Of a stretch of 38,392 nucleotides of DNA, positions 25,901-34,091 are shown piece after piece. The translations under genes were made by a program, and so were the position numbers. Each line of letters opens with the position of its first letter. Position 1 is the first letter of the stretch. The notes under the pieces were generated by a model, which made no database searches, was not told where the DNA came from, and worked only from the letters and a program-made list of their open reading frames with translations. Origin of the DNA: Desulfobacteraceae bacterium (GTDB taxonomy: Bacteria; Desulfobacterota; Desulfobacteria; Desulfobacterales; JACKCP01); contig JACKCP010000018.1 of NCBI GenBank assembly GCA_020633955.1, positions 1 to 38,392 on the forward strand, read 5' to 3'.

Positions 25901-28900
25901 ATTGGTTTATCAACGCTTATTTTGCAGGCATCAAAATCAAAAGACTTTAAACTTTTTGATGAGCCGACAATAATTGAGGCGTTTGTATCATTAATTATAA
26001 AAGACTTTCTTTCCCCCGGATAATCAGGGTCAACAGCAACATAGGCACACCCTGCCTTTAAAACCGCAATCATGGATAAAACAGCATGAACCGACCTGTC
26101 TGATGCAACAACAACAATTTCCTCATCAGATTTTTTGTTCTTTAAAATAAGCCTTGCTGCCTGATTTGAAATTTCATCAAGTTTTTTGTATGTAATTTTT
26201 TCACTTCCTGAAACTATTGCAGTTTTATCAGGATATTTTTTTGCAAATAAGGAAATGGCATGACAAACCGAAGGCCATTTTGGCAAATCTATGGGACGGG
26301 GATTGAATCTGTTTAAAAGGGTATCTTTTTCTTCGGCACATAAAATATCAATATCACCTATTAAAATATCTATATTTTCCGAAACAGACTCTAAAATCCT
26401 TGTGAAATGAGAAATAAACCTTGCAATGGTTTCCCTTGAATAAATTGATTTTCTGTAATCAGCACGTAAATTTATACACCCGTTTTTAACTGATGCTCCA
26501 AATGAAATATCAAACTTTGCAGTACTGGTTTCAATAAATTTGATTTTTGCTTTTATTTTGGAAGCTTCAATAAAATCTGATATTCCTGTTTCCTGCATTA
26601 CAAAGTTTACGTCAAAAAGAGGATGCCTTCCCGGGCCGCGGTTAAGTCCGAGTTTTTCATAAAGGGAAGAAATAGGATATTCACTGTTTGCATAAATTTC
26701 TCTCATATGCTCTTTTGTTTCAAGAAGAAGCCTTGAAAAAGTCTTGGCATCAAGGGGTCTGTGCCTTGTTGGAAGAGTTCTTACAAACATTCCGACAACA
26801 TTTTCAGCTCCTGCAAAATCTCTTCCTGAAGTGCTTGTACCTATTATCACATCATCAGTATCACTCCATCTTCCAAGAAGAACTGAAAGAGATGCAAGCA
26901 TGAGCTGATGAAGTGTGGACTCTTCTTTTTTGGCAAGTTTTTTAAGCTTTTGACTTAGTTCATAGCTTAAAACCTCAAGATGTTCGTCTCCTTCAAAATC
27001 TGCTTCAGGTTTTCTTGGTCTGTCTGTCGGAAGTCCTGATTCAGGCGGATTTGAAAAATTATCTATCCAGAATTTTTCATGTTTTTTCTTAACTTCAGCT
27101 TCTCTTTTTGCTTCTGTATATGTAAAATCCCTGTGCTGGAAAACAAGAGGCTTTAATTCTTTTTTTTCATAAAAATCAAAAAGGTCTCTTATAATTATTC
27201 CAACAGATACGCCGTCACTTACAAGATGGTGCATATCAATTAAAAGAACATGTTTTTGATTTTTACCGGAATTTTTTAGGGCAAGAAGCTTTACTCGAAA
27301 AAGCGGTGCTTTTGAAGGGTCAAAGGGTCTTACAAAACTTTTTGCTGCAGATTCAAGATTTTCAGGAAAAACTTCACCAAATTCCATTTTAAGCAAAGCT
27401 TTTTCCTCTAAAACCTGAACACATTTCCCTTCAATTATTTCAAACTTTGTTCTAAGAGAATCATGTCTTTTTAAAAGATTTACAAGTGCATCAGAAAGAG
27501 ATTTTTTATCAAGATCTCCTTCTATATCAATTCTTAAGGGCATGTTATAACTTGTTCTGATTCCATTCATTCTGCTCAGTAAAAAAAGCTGCTGCTGGGC
27601 AACAGAGGCCGGATAAAATTTAAGGTCCAAAGCTTTTTCAATAATATTTCTGCTTAAATCTTTTTCTGATTTTTCAAGGAATTCTGCCATTTTACAAGGA
27701 CTTGGATTGGAAAAAATATCTGAAAGAGATATTTCACAGCCAAGTTTTTTACTGATTTTCACCTGAAGTGCCACAGCTCTTAATGAATCTCCTCCGCATC
27801 TGAAAAAATCACCTGAGGCACTTATTTTTTCAAGATTTAAAATATCAGACCAGATTTGAGCCAGATTTTTTTCAAGTTCTGTTGCAGGTTCAACAAATTC
27901 TTCTTTCAAATCTTTTGTTTCATCTGGCTTTACAAGTTTAAGCCTGTCAATTTTTCCGCTTGGGGTTATGGGAAGAGTATCCATTTGAATCATATAAAGA
28001 GGAACCATAAATTCAGGTATTCTCTTTTTTAAAAAAGCTTTGAATCCTTCTATCGGTTCATTTATTTCACCTGCAAAATACCCGCAGAGATAAACCCTTC
28101 CCCTGTTGTCTTTAAAATCTGCAACTGCCGCCTGTGTAACGCCTTTATATTCAAGCATTGCATTTTCAATTTCGCCAAGTTCTATTCTAAAGCCTCTGAG
28201 TTTTACCTGCCTGTCCATTCTTCCAAGATGAAGAAGTTTTCCGTCCAGACGAAAGGCTGCAAGGTCTCCTGTTTTATACATGATTTCATTTTTATAAAAC
28301 GGGTCAGATACAAAACACTCTTTTGTTTTTTCAGGACGGTTATGGTAGCCAAGTGCAACGCAGGGACCTGAAATACAAAGTTCTCCCGCAGCTCCGGGAG
28401 GCTGCGGATTGTTGTGTTTATCAAGAACATAAACCCTGCATCCGGGCATAGGCTTTCCTATTGGAATGTTTTCCTCAAATTCTTCAACCAGATTCCCTGT
28501 TACATAAATTGAACATTCACTCGGGCCGTAAAGATTGAATAAATCATAGCTTCTTTTAGTAAATGTTCTGAGTTTTTCCCCTCCGACAATAAGGGTTTTA
28601 AGGGATTTGTTGTCCATATATTCCATGAACTGCTCGCCAAGCTGGGTTGTAAGAAATCCAAAGGTAATTTTATATTTTTCGTAATAATCATTTAAAGGGC
28701 CTAAGGACAGTTTAATTTCTTCCGGAATAAGATGAAGCTCAGCTCCTGAAAAAAGAGCTGTAAAAACTTCCAAAAGGCTTGCATCAAATGAAAAACTTGC
28801 ATGCTTTGCAATTTTATCTTCGGATGTAAGTTTATATTCTTTTATTGCTCCGAGAATAATATTTGAAATGCCGTAATGTTTTAAAATTACTCCTTTGGGT

Positions 28901-30732
28901 TTTCCGGTTGAGCCTGAAGTATAAATAAAAACACAAGGGCCATCAGGGTTTCCCTTAAAAGGAAAAAATGAGTCATCACACTCAAAAATATCAGGGTCAT
29001 CCATATTTAAAAGCTTTGCACCTTTAAAATCCCTTTCATCAATAAATCTTTTTGCTGTTACAAGACATGGTGCATTAACATCTTCGAGCATAAAGCTTAT
29101 TCTTTCATCAGGATATTCTGCATCAATTGGCATAAATGCAGCACCTGTCTTTAAAATTGCAGTCTGGGCTATAATTATTTCAGGGCATCTGTCCATTAAA
29201 AGTCCTGCAACAGTTCCGCTTTCAACACCCATGTCAAAAAGTTTTTTTGCAAGAATATCTGAAAGCCTGTCAAGTTCTTTGTAGGTAAGTATTTTGTCAC
29301 GCCACACAACAGCAGAAGCTCCGGGATTTCTTTTGCACTGCTTTGAAATAAGCTCATGAACAGTTGAATAACTGCCATTAACAGGTTCCTCAGGATTGAA
29401 CCCCTCAATTATCAATGTTTTTTCCTTTTTGGTTAAAAAGGAAATTTCTCCGGATTTAAGCATTGGATTATCAATTGCATTATTTATAAGAGTCTGAATA
29501 TGGCCTGACATCTGCTCAACCTGCCAGGATTCAAAGCAGTCTTTTCTGTAGATAAAAACAGTTTCAAATGGAATTTCTCTTGTCTGGTCTTTTTTGGGGT
29601 ATGAAAAATAAATTGTTAAAGCATTTTTAGATTCATTGTAATTATGAATATTTAATTCGCAGTCATCCGGGATGTCAGGCCTTATAAATTCAACAACTGA
29701 AATATTGTTAAGTTCAGGTACTTCTCCATTTATTTTTCTCAAATCTGACACAAGTTCATCAAAAGGATATCTTTCGTGAAAAAGTGCCTCTTTTACAGCT
29801 GTTTTAGTCTGATTAAGAATATCTTTGAAAGTTAAATTTTTATCTGTATCAAGTTTTAAAACAACAGTACTTACAAACATTGCCATTGCATCAAGCATTG
29901 ATTCCGGATGCCTGTTTCCTGTTGCAGAACCAAAAACTGCATCATCACGGTTAAAAATCCTTGAAAAATAAATTCCAAGAGCTGAAACAAAAACCCTGAA
30001 AGGTGAAATTTTTTCCCTTGCACAAAAATCTGAAAGCTTTTCACAGGTTTTCTTGTCAAACCTGCTTGTATACTTTGAAAGAAAAAGCTCATCCTTTGGA
30101 ACCTTGATTCCCGGTTCCATTGGTTCAGGCAAAGTTTCAAACTTTTTGTTCCAGTAGTTTTTATCTTCTATATATTTATCTGATTTAAAATAACTATTTT
30201 CATTTTCTATTGCAGGCATCGGGTCATGTGGAAAAATTTGCGGAGCATAATTTGTGTTTCCTTTTAAAAGCTCAGTGTAAGCCTTCAAAATATGTGCAGC
30301 TGCAATTGAATTTGACCTTCCGTCCATTGCTATGTGGTGATAAAGCGTATAAAGATAAACAGCTTTTCCAGGGCCTTTTAATACAGCAAAATAATGAAGC
30401 GGACTTTCAAGCATTTCCATTGGAACAGCACTTTTATTTTCAAGCCATGTCATGCAGAACTCATCGCTTTTATCCGAAAAATCAAAAACTTCAAGGACAG
30501 GTTCAGATTTTTCAATAAAATATTTAAAAGGCTCTCCGTTTTTTTCAGTAAAACGGACTCCAAGACCCGGCTGAACTCCCATGGAAAGATAAACTGCCTC
30601 TTCCATTATGGCTGAATCACCTTCCGGCATTCGGTATGATGTTGGAATATTCCACATTGAAGAATCAGGTTTTAATTTCTGGGTAAGATAAATTCTTTTT
30701 TCAGCATGGGTGAGTGGATAAAAATTTTCCAT
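22912..30732 (-). CDS. Non-ribosomal peptide synthetase C-A-T-C-A-T-R with C-terminal cNMP-binding-like domain
   Basis: A 2606-residue assembly line. Order: C1 (about 5-440; HHIAMDG, His133 and Asp137), A1 (455-935; YTSGSTGKPKG), carrier T1 (Ser983 in GGDSL), C2 (1040-1470; HHLVSDG), A2 (1490-1960; FTSGSTGTPKG), T2 (Ser2011) and a reductase domain R (about 2095-2440; TGGTGTLG NAD(P) site, Tyr2265-x3-Lys2269). Residues about 2465-2600 resemble a Crp/cNMP-binding fold (YFAEFDEDRL; CTGEEVLG; STVEAVDP); the arginine that binds cyclic-nucleotide phosphate seems absent. By hand alignment the pocket codes are DALFIGLIYK (A1) and DVVHVGEMAK (A2); substrates are not assignable. Reductive release predicts a capped dipeptide aldehyde or derived ring. 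No phosphopantetheinyl transferase is nearby. AAGGAAA precedes the ATG. Confidence 0.93.
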   Translation of the reverse strand: MENFYPLTHAEKRIYLTQKLKPDSSMWNIPTSYRMPEGDSAIMEEAVYLSMGVQPGLGVRFTEKNGEPFKYFIEKSEPVLEVFDFSDKSDEFCMTWLENKSAVPMEMLESPLHYFAVLKGPGKAVYLYTLYHHIAMDGRSNSIAAAHILKAYTELLKGNTNYAPQIFPHDPMPAIENENSYFKSDKYIEDKNYWNKKFETLPEPMEPGIKVPKDELFLSKYTSRFDKKTCEKLSDFCAREKISPFRVFVSALGIYFSRIFNRDDAVFGSATGNRHPESMLDAMAMFVSTVVLKLDTDKNLTFKDILNQTKTAVKEALFHERYPFDELVSDLRKINGEVPELNNISVVEFIRPDIPDDCELNIHNYNESKNALTIYFSYPKKDQTREIPFETVFIYRKDCFESWQVEQMSGHIQTLINNAIDNPMLKSGEISFLTKKEKTLIIEGFNPEEPVNGSYSTVHELISKQCKRNPGASAVVWRDKILTYKELDRLSDILAKKLFDMGVESGTVAGLLMDRCPEIIIAQTAILKTGAAFMPIDAEYPDERISFMLEDVNAPCLVTAKRFIDERDFKGAKLLNMDDPDIFECDDSFFPFKGNPDGPCVFIYTSGSTGKPKGVILKHYGISNIILGAIKEYKLTSEDKIAKHASFSFDASLLEVFTALFSGAELHLIPEEIKLSLGPLNDYYEKYKITFGFLTTQLGEQFMEYMDNKSLKTLIVGGEKLRTFTKRSYDLFNLYGPSECSIYVTGNLVEEFEENIPIGKPMPGCRVYVLDKHNNPQPPGAAGELCISGPCVALGYHNRPEKTKECFVSDPFYKNEIMYKTGDLAAFRLDGKLLHLGRMDRQVKLRGFRIELGEIENAMLEYKGVTQAAVADFKDNRGRVYLCGYFAGEINEPIEGFKAFLKKRIPEFMVPLYMIQMDTLPITPSGKIDRLKLVKPDETKDLKEEFVEPATELEKNLAQIWSDILNLEKISASGDFFRCGGDSLRAVALQVKISKKLGCEISLSDIFSNPSPCKMAEFLEKSEKDLSRNIIEKALDLKFYPASVAQQQLFLLSRMNGIRTSYNMPLRIDIEGDLDKKSLSDALVNLLKRHDSLRTKFEIIEGKCVQVLEEKALLKMEFGEVFPENLESAAKSFVRPFDPSKAPLFRVKLLALKNSGKNQKHVLLIDMHHLVSDGVSVGIIIRDLFDFYEKKELKPLVFQHRDFTYTEAKREAEVKKKHEKFWIDNFSNPPESGLPTDRPRKPEADFEGDEHLEVLSYELSQKLKKLAKKEESTLHQLMLASLSVLLGRWSDTDDVIIGTSTSGRDFAGAENVVGMFVRTLPTRHRPLDAKTFSRLLLETKEHMREIYANSEYPISSLYEKLGLNRGPGRHPLFDVNFVMQETGISDFIEASKIKAKIKFIETSTAKFDISFGASVKNGCINLRADYRKSIYSRETIARFISHFTRILESVSENIDILIGDIDILCAEEKDTLLNRFNPRPIDLPKWPSVCHAISLFAKKYPDKTAIVSGSEKITYKKLDEISNQAARLILKNKKSDEEIVVVASDRSVHAVLSMIAVLKAGCAYVAVDPDYPGERKSFIINDTNASIIVGSSKSLKSFDFDACKISVDKPISEPVTDPDVLKGKKELAYLIFTSGSTGTPKGVSIEHHSMVNFINWYKTHHKITENSNTAAFASFSFDVSVVQIFAPLTSGGTLYIIPEDLRLSPKELDLYFMKENISHAHFPTQFAEQFMRMADGKSLKTMVVGGDRLTKYKIGPYRLTNEYGPSEATMACLSFDVLEVMENPPVGSPVENYRVYILDKKGRLCPIGMPGEICVAGEGVARGYHNRPELTEISFVKDPFFPGERMYRTGDRGRWLNSGVVEFMERLDFQVKIRGFRIEPGEIARRISEVLNVLESVVIPIEETSGNKVLAAYYTISEKVSKEEIKSYLKSVLPDYMIPIHFIELEKMPLNVNGKIDRSKLPKPELVSVSKSGPIEPKNEKEEHITKCWEDVLGHRNFSAFDSFFEIGGDSLSAISLLAGLSEFFDITASDIFSNTTIAEQAKNFKEAGGTRANRLMHLKKMVKPLKEDKIYEKELEAYKKLVESEENFDPDYVKWPKHILLTGGTGTLGTDLLKVLLENTDSFVTALVRGKSDKDAEKRLSDVFWLRFNKELFSVSDSRLEVLAADLGKKNFGINNEKYEKLLKEADAVLNSAALTRHYGAWEEFEEANIESVKNIVLFSKNGRKKTIHHVSTTSIGAGNIEGRTKILFTESDLDKNQHTENFYVRSKLISEKLLYEERKNGLDINIYRAGNITCDSKTGALQKNVEDNAFYQQLRAYVNLGAAPEIMDARNMTFVDQAAEAIVCLIGRPDLLNSVFHIQNPNLLKLSKGLEEKGLGLRFDSKKFDDFVAYVAKHANYPGFSEYIERLLMHSGWQDWLQKPDQTIADIRADKTAEILKKLGFEWKIPGGTDLLQFVRHALSDRIRLLKELPYFAEFDEDRLYSIAGKMVPKYFGSEDRLQTEGLEIKDLNFVMEGIVETYRHNRNGWIGTVRVGAKGACTGEEVLGIGRMKSAGSTVEAVDPVFAFNILAEDMKQIILREPEFAFALMGIISAKAEQAEKLFVAV

Positions 30733-30804
30733 TTAGATTTCCTTTTAAATGTCCTTTTTTAAAAATATGCCTAATTTGAAATCTGCATATTTGATAACAA
30801 ACAC

Positions 30805-30820
30805 TGTTTAAAATCTCACA
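30805..30820. promoter_or_regulatory. Possible Crp-type binding site upstream of the NRPS
   Basis: TGTTT-N6-TCACA lies 73-88 bases upstream of the NRPS start, in the divergent gap shared with the DUF2339 gene. The right half fits the Crp half-site TCACA exactly; the left half matches TGTGA at three of five bases. A single site of this quality can occur by chance. Confidence 0.2.
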
Positions 30821-30985
30821 TGAAAAACTTTTTTACAAAAAAATATTTTATCTTTTTTAAAAAAAGACAAAAGCACTTATCTCAAATCATAATTTTTTTT
30901 ATTTGAGTAAATCAATTCATTCCTTCATAATCCACAAATTAAAATATTACACCATATTATTAAAATAAAACTTGGATTAAAACCC

Positions 30986-33949
30986 ATGAACCAGAAAATT
31001 GAAGAAATTAAAACAGAACTTAGTGAACTGAAAAATGAGTATAAAAAAGTTCTTGATAAAACCATGCCGGAAATTTATTCAAGACTTGATTTACTTAAAA
31101 ATCTTGATGAAAAAATAATAAATCTTGAAAAAAAACTTAATACTTTTAGTCCGCAGACAATAACTCAGCCAAAAAAAATTGAGAATTCTAAAAAAATAGA
31201 ACAAAATGAATTTCTCCCAAAAAATTTCAATTTCACAAAAAAAGATTCTGAAAAAGCAAATCTTTTTCCAACAATAAAAAAACAAGATCCATTGTTAATT
31301 ATTTTTATAACAAACATTATAAAAGCCGTTTCAGGACCTTTTGAGTCTTTATTTGAAACTTTTGCAGGATTTTACAGACACTACCAAAAACAGGGAAAAG
31401 GACCTGTTTTTCTTATGACTCTTGGAGGAATAATTGCACTTGTTTCAGGTTTTTCCTATCTTATCAAATATTCTTTTTCAAATTTTTTCAATGAATGGGC
31501 AAAGGCTTTAACTGTTTTTTTCTGCGGAACCTCAATAATCTTTTTTTCAAAAATACTTTATTCAAAAAAAGAGGAAATGCATGATTTTGCATCAGGGCTT
31601 ACAGGACTTGGAATAATAATAAACTATCTTGCAATTTATGCAGCAGGACCTTTTTACAATCTAACCCCTTCTTATTTTTCATTTTTTCTTTTAATTTTAA
31701 ATACTTTTGCCGCATTTTTTCTTGCTGTCCATTTAAACACAAGAATTGTTTCCTTTATTGCAATGGCGGGAGGAATATTTTTTCCCCTTGCACTTGGAAA
31801 TAATGGACAAAGTTCAGATGTATATCTTTTATATCTTCTTTTCCTGAGCATAATAACCCTTGCTGTGGCAAAAAAAATAAAATGGGAGCCTCTTTCCTAC
31901 ATTACAATGATTTCAAGTCTTTTCATGGTTGAGGCATCAGTTTCAAAGGGGATGTTTCATATTATAATTGTTCACTTTTTTTACTGGCTTTACTCATATT
32001 TCTTATTATTTGACAAAAAAAAGATAAAAAATGCCCTTTCAAAAAAGGAAATGATTGTTCTCTCAGCTCTTTTTATCTATCTCACCGGAAGTATAATTAA
32101 TCTTTCATGGACGCCAAAACAAGCAGGATATTTTCTTTGTCTCAACTCAATTATATCCCTGACCTTGTTTATTGCACTCATAAAAGAGAACCTGAAATCA
32201 TTTTTCATTATCTTTTCAGGACTTTTTGCAGGAATTGCAGTTCTTAACCTTGTTTCTCCAGACATTGCAGGAGCAATATGGGGAATAGAGGCTCTTCTTC
32301 TCATATATGCCGGATTCAAATTCAATGAGATTTTTGTAAGAAAAGAAGGTTATGTTATTTTTATGGTATCAATAACTTCAATAATATTTTCAATTATCCA
32401 GGGACTTTTTTCAAATAATTATGACTTGATTATTTTATCCTATATAAATCTTTTTTCAGCAGGCTTTTTTATATTTGCACTTCGTATCCTTATGGAAAAA
32501 AATGAGCAAAACCTTGATGGGTCAGAAAAAAAAATTCTATATATTTCTGACAATGCAGTTTTTGTATGGATAAGTTCTGTCTGGCTTTTTATCCTGAACC
32601 ACTATTTTTTAAGTTATCTTCTAATTCTTGCACCAGCACCTCTTCCCTATTTTCTTTACAGGGCAGGTAAAAGAAAACTTGTTTTTGGCGAATTTTTTGC
32701 TTTTTTACATCTTTTATTCCCGGGGCTGCAAATTTTTTATTCCGGATCTTCAATAAAATCATTTATTTTTGTTGACCTTGATATTGCAGGAAAAATAGCC
32801 CAGCTTGAAATCTTTTTTTCTCTTATTCTGATTTACCATATTTATAAAAAATTTAACCAATCAGGCTATTTTTTCAAAACATCCAAACTATTAAGAAATC
32901 TTTTTTTCATTATCATACCAGTAAGTTTTCTTCCTTCCTCATTTAAATATCTTTATGGATACATGCCTGTTTTATTATGGATAAGCGTTGTTGTTGCAAT
33001 CTGCCTTTATTATTATCTTAAAAAAAATTTCATGTTTCTTGAGTTTGAAATTCTAAGTCTTGGAGCATCTGGTTTTTCAATTTTTTACTCTTTAATTTAT
33101 ATTTTCAATCACCACAGATATGATTATTTTTCCCTGTCTTTTATAAAAAACCATGAAGCAGTTTTTTATTCAGTAAGATTTGGAATTTTATCAGGCATTT
33201 TACTTTTCCTTTCAGTTTTATTTTTCACAGGTGGTTTTACCAAAAAAGACTATAACAACGATCCTTTCAAACGAATTTATCATGGAGCCTTTATTTATTT
33301 TGGATATGTTTTATTTCTTTATGCCTCAATAATTGTCAGATCAGTTACTGCAGGAATATTTGCCTGGTCTTTATTTTCTCTTTACGCAGCATTTAAAAGG
33401 CCTGTAAAACCATGGTTTGAAAACACATACAAATTCTTTTTCAGATCATATCTTTTTTTAGTAGTACCAAGCCTTATTTTTGTCATGTCTGGTACTACAA
33501 ATTTGAACATTGTATTAACAACAATTCCATTTATAATTTTTGGGATATTCATTCACAGGGAAAATTATTTTCTCCATGACAAAAATAAATTATTCACCAA
33601 TAAAAAAATTCTATACTTTTTCTTCAATTTTCTTGCATCATTTTTGTTTGCTGCATATCTGGAAAACTTCAACATAAATTTTACAAGCTCCCTGCTTACA
33701 ATTTTTCTGGTAATTCAGGGGACAATTCTTTTATTTGGAACTTTAAAACCAGTTTATTCAGACTGCATGAAAATACCTGTGACTGTTTTTCTTGCAGCGT
33801 TCTTAAAACTTGTTTTCATGGATTTAAGCGGATTGCCTGCAACAGGAAAAATAATTGCTTTTATGGGAGTTGGCATGGTTCTTATTGCTGGAGCTTATCA
33901 GTTTCAGCAGCTTAAGACCAAATATTCAACCAAAAATACTGATACTTAA
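30986..33949 (+). CDS. DUF2339 polytopic membrane protein
   Basis: A 987-residue membrane protein. Residues about 1-55 form a coiled coil (KIEEIKTELSELKNEYKKVL; NLDEKIINLEKKL), residues 55-95 are a polar linker, and from about 100 onward there are some 25-28 hydrophobic segments. This coiled-coil-plus-many-spans plan and the segment GKGPVFLMTLGGIIALVSGFSYLIKY fit the DUF2339 family, whose function is not known. The gene is divergent from the NRPS across a 253-base gap and is probably unrelated to it, though a shared control region is possible. The Shine-Dalgarno is weak. Family assignment is from the overall plan; confidence in it is moderate. Confidence 0.72.
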   Translation: MNQKIEEIKTELSELKNEYKKVLDKTMPEIYSRLDLLKNLDEKIINLEKKLNTFSPQTITQPKKIENSKKIEQNEFLPKNFNFTKKDSEKANLFPTIKKQDPLLIIFITNIIKAVSGPFESLFETFAGFYRHYQKQGKGPVFLMTLGGIIALVSGFSYLIKYSFSNFFNEWAKALTVFFCGTSIIFFSKILYSKKEEMHDFASGLTGLGIIINYLAIYAAGPFYNLTPSYFSFFLLILNTFAAFFLAVHLNTRIVSFIAMAGGIFFPLALGNNGQSSDVYLLYLLFLSIITLAVAKKIKWEPLSYITMISSLFMVEASVSKGMFHIIIVHFFYWLYSYFLLFDKKKIKNALSKKEMIVLSALFIYLTGSIINLSWTPKQAGYFLCLNSIISLTLFIALIKENLKSFFIIFSGLFAGIAVLNLVSPDIAGAIWGIEALLLIYAGFKFNEIFVRKEGYVIFMVSITSIIFSIIQGLFSNNYDLIILSYINLFSAGFFIFALRILMEKNEQNLDGSEKKILYISDNAVFVWISSVWLFILNHYFLSYLLILAPAPLPYFLYRAGKRKLVFGEFFAFLHLLFPGLQIFYSGSSIKSFIFVDLDIAGKIAQLEIFFSLILIYHIYKKFNQSGYFFKTSKLLRNLFFIIIPVSFLPSSFKYLYGYMPVLLWISVVVAICLYYYLKKNFMFLEFEILSLGASGFSIFYSLIYIFNHHRYDYFSLSFIKNHEAVFYSVRFGILSGILLFLSVLFFTGGFTKKDYNNDPFKRIYHGAFIYFGYVLFLYASIIVRSVTAGIFAWSLFSLYAAFKRPVKPWFENTYKFFFRSYLFLVVPSLIFVMSGTTNLNIVLTTIPFIIFGIFIHRENYFLHDKNKLFTNKKILYFFFNFLASFLFAAYLENFNINFTSSLLTIFLVIQGTILLFGTLKPVYSDCMKIPVTVFLAAFLKLVFMDLSGLPATGKIIAFMGVGMVLIAGAYQFQQLKTKYSTKNTDT

Positions 33950-34091
33950 TGATTTTAAAAAGTTTATAAAACTATTATAATTTTTTATAATTAGCATAAT
34001 ATACTGATTTTTATAAAAATATTTACATCATTGATGTTAATATATCTTGCTGATATAAGGATATTAAAAACCTAAAAACTATGAGGATAAA

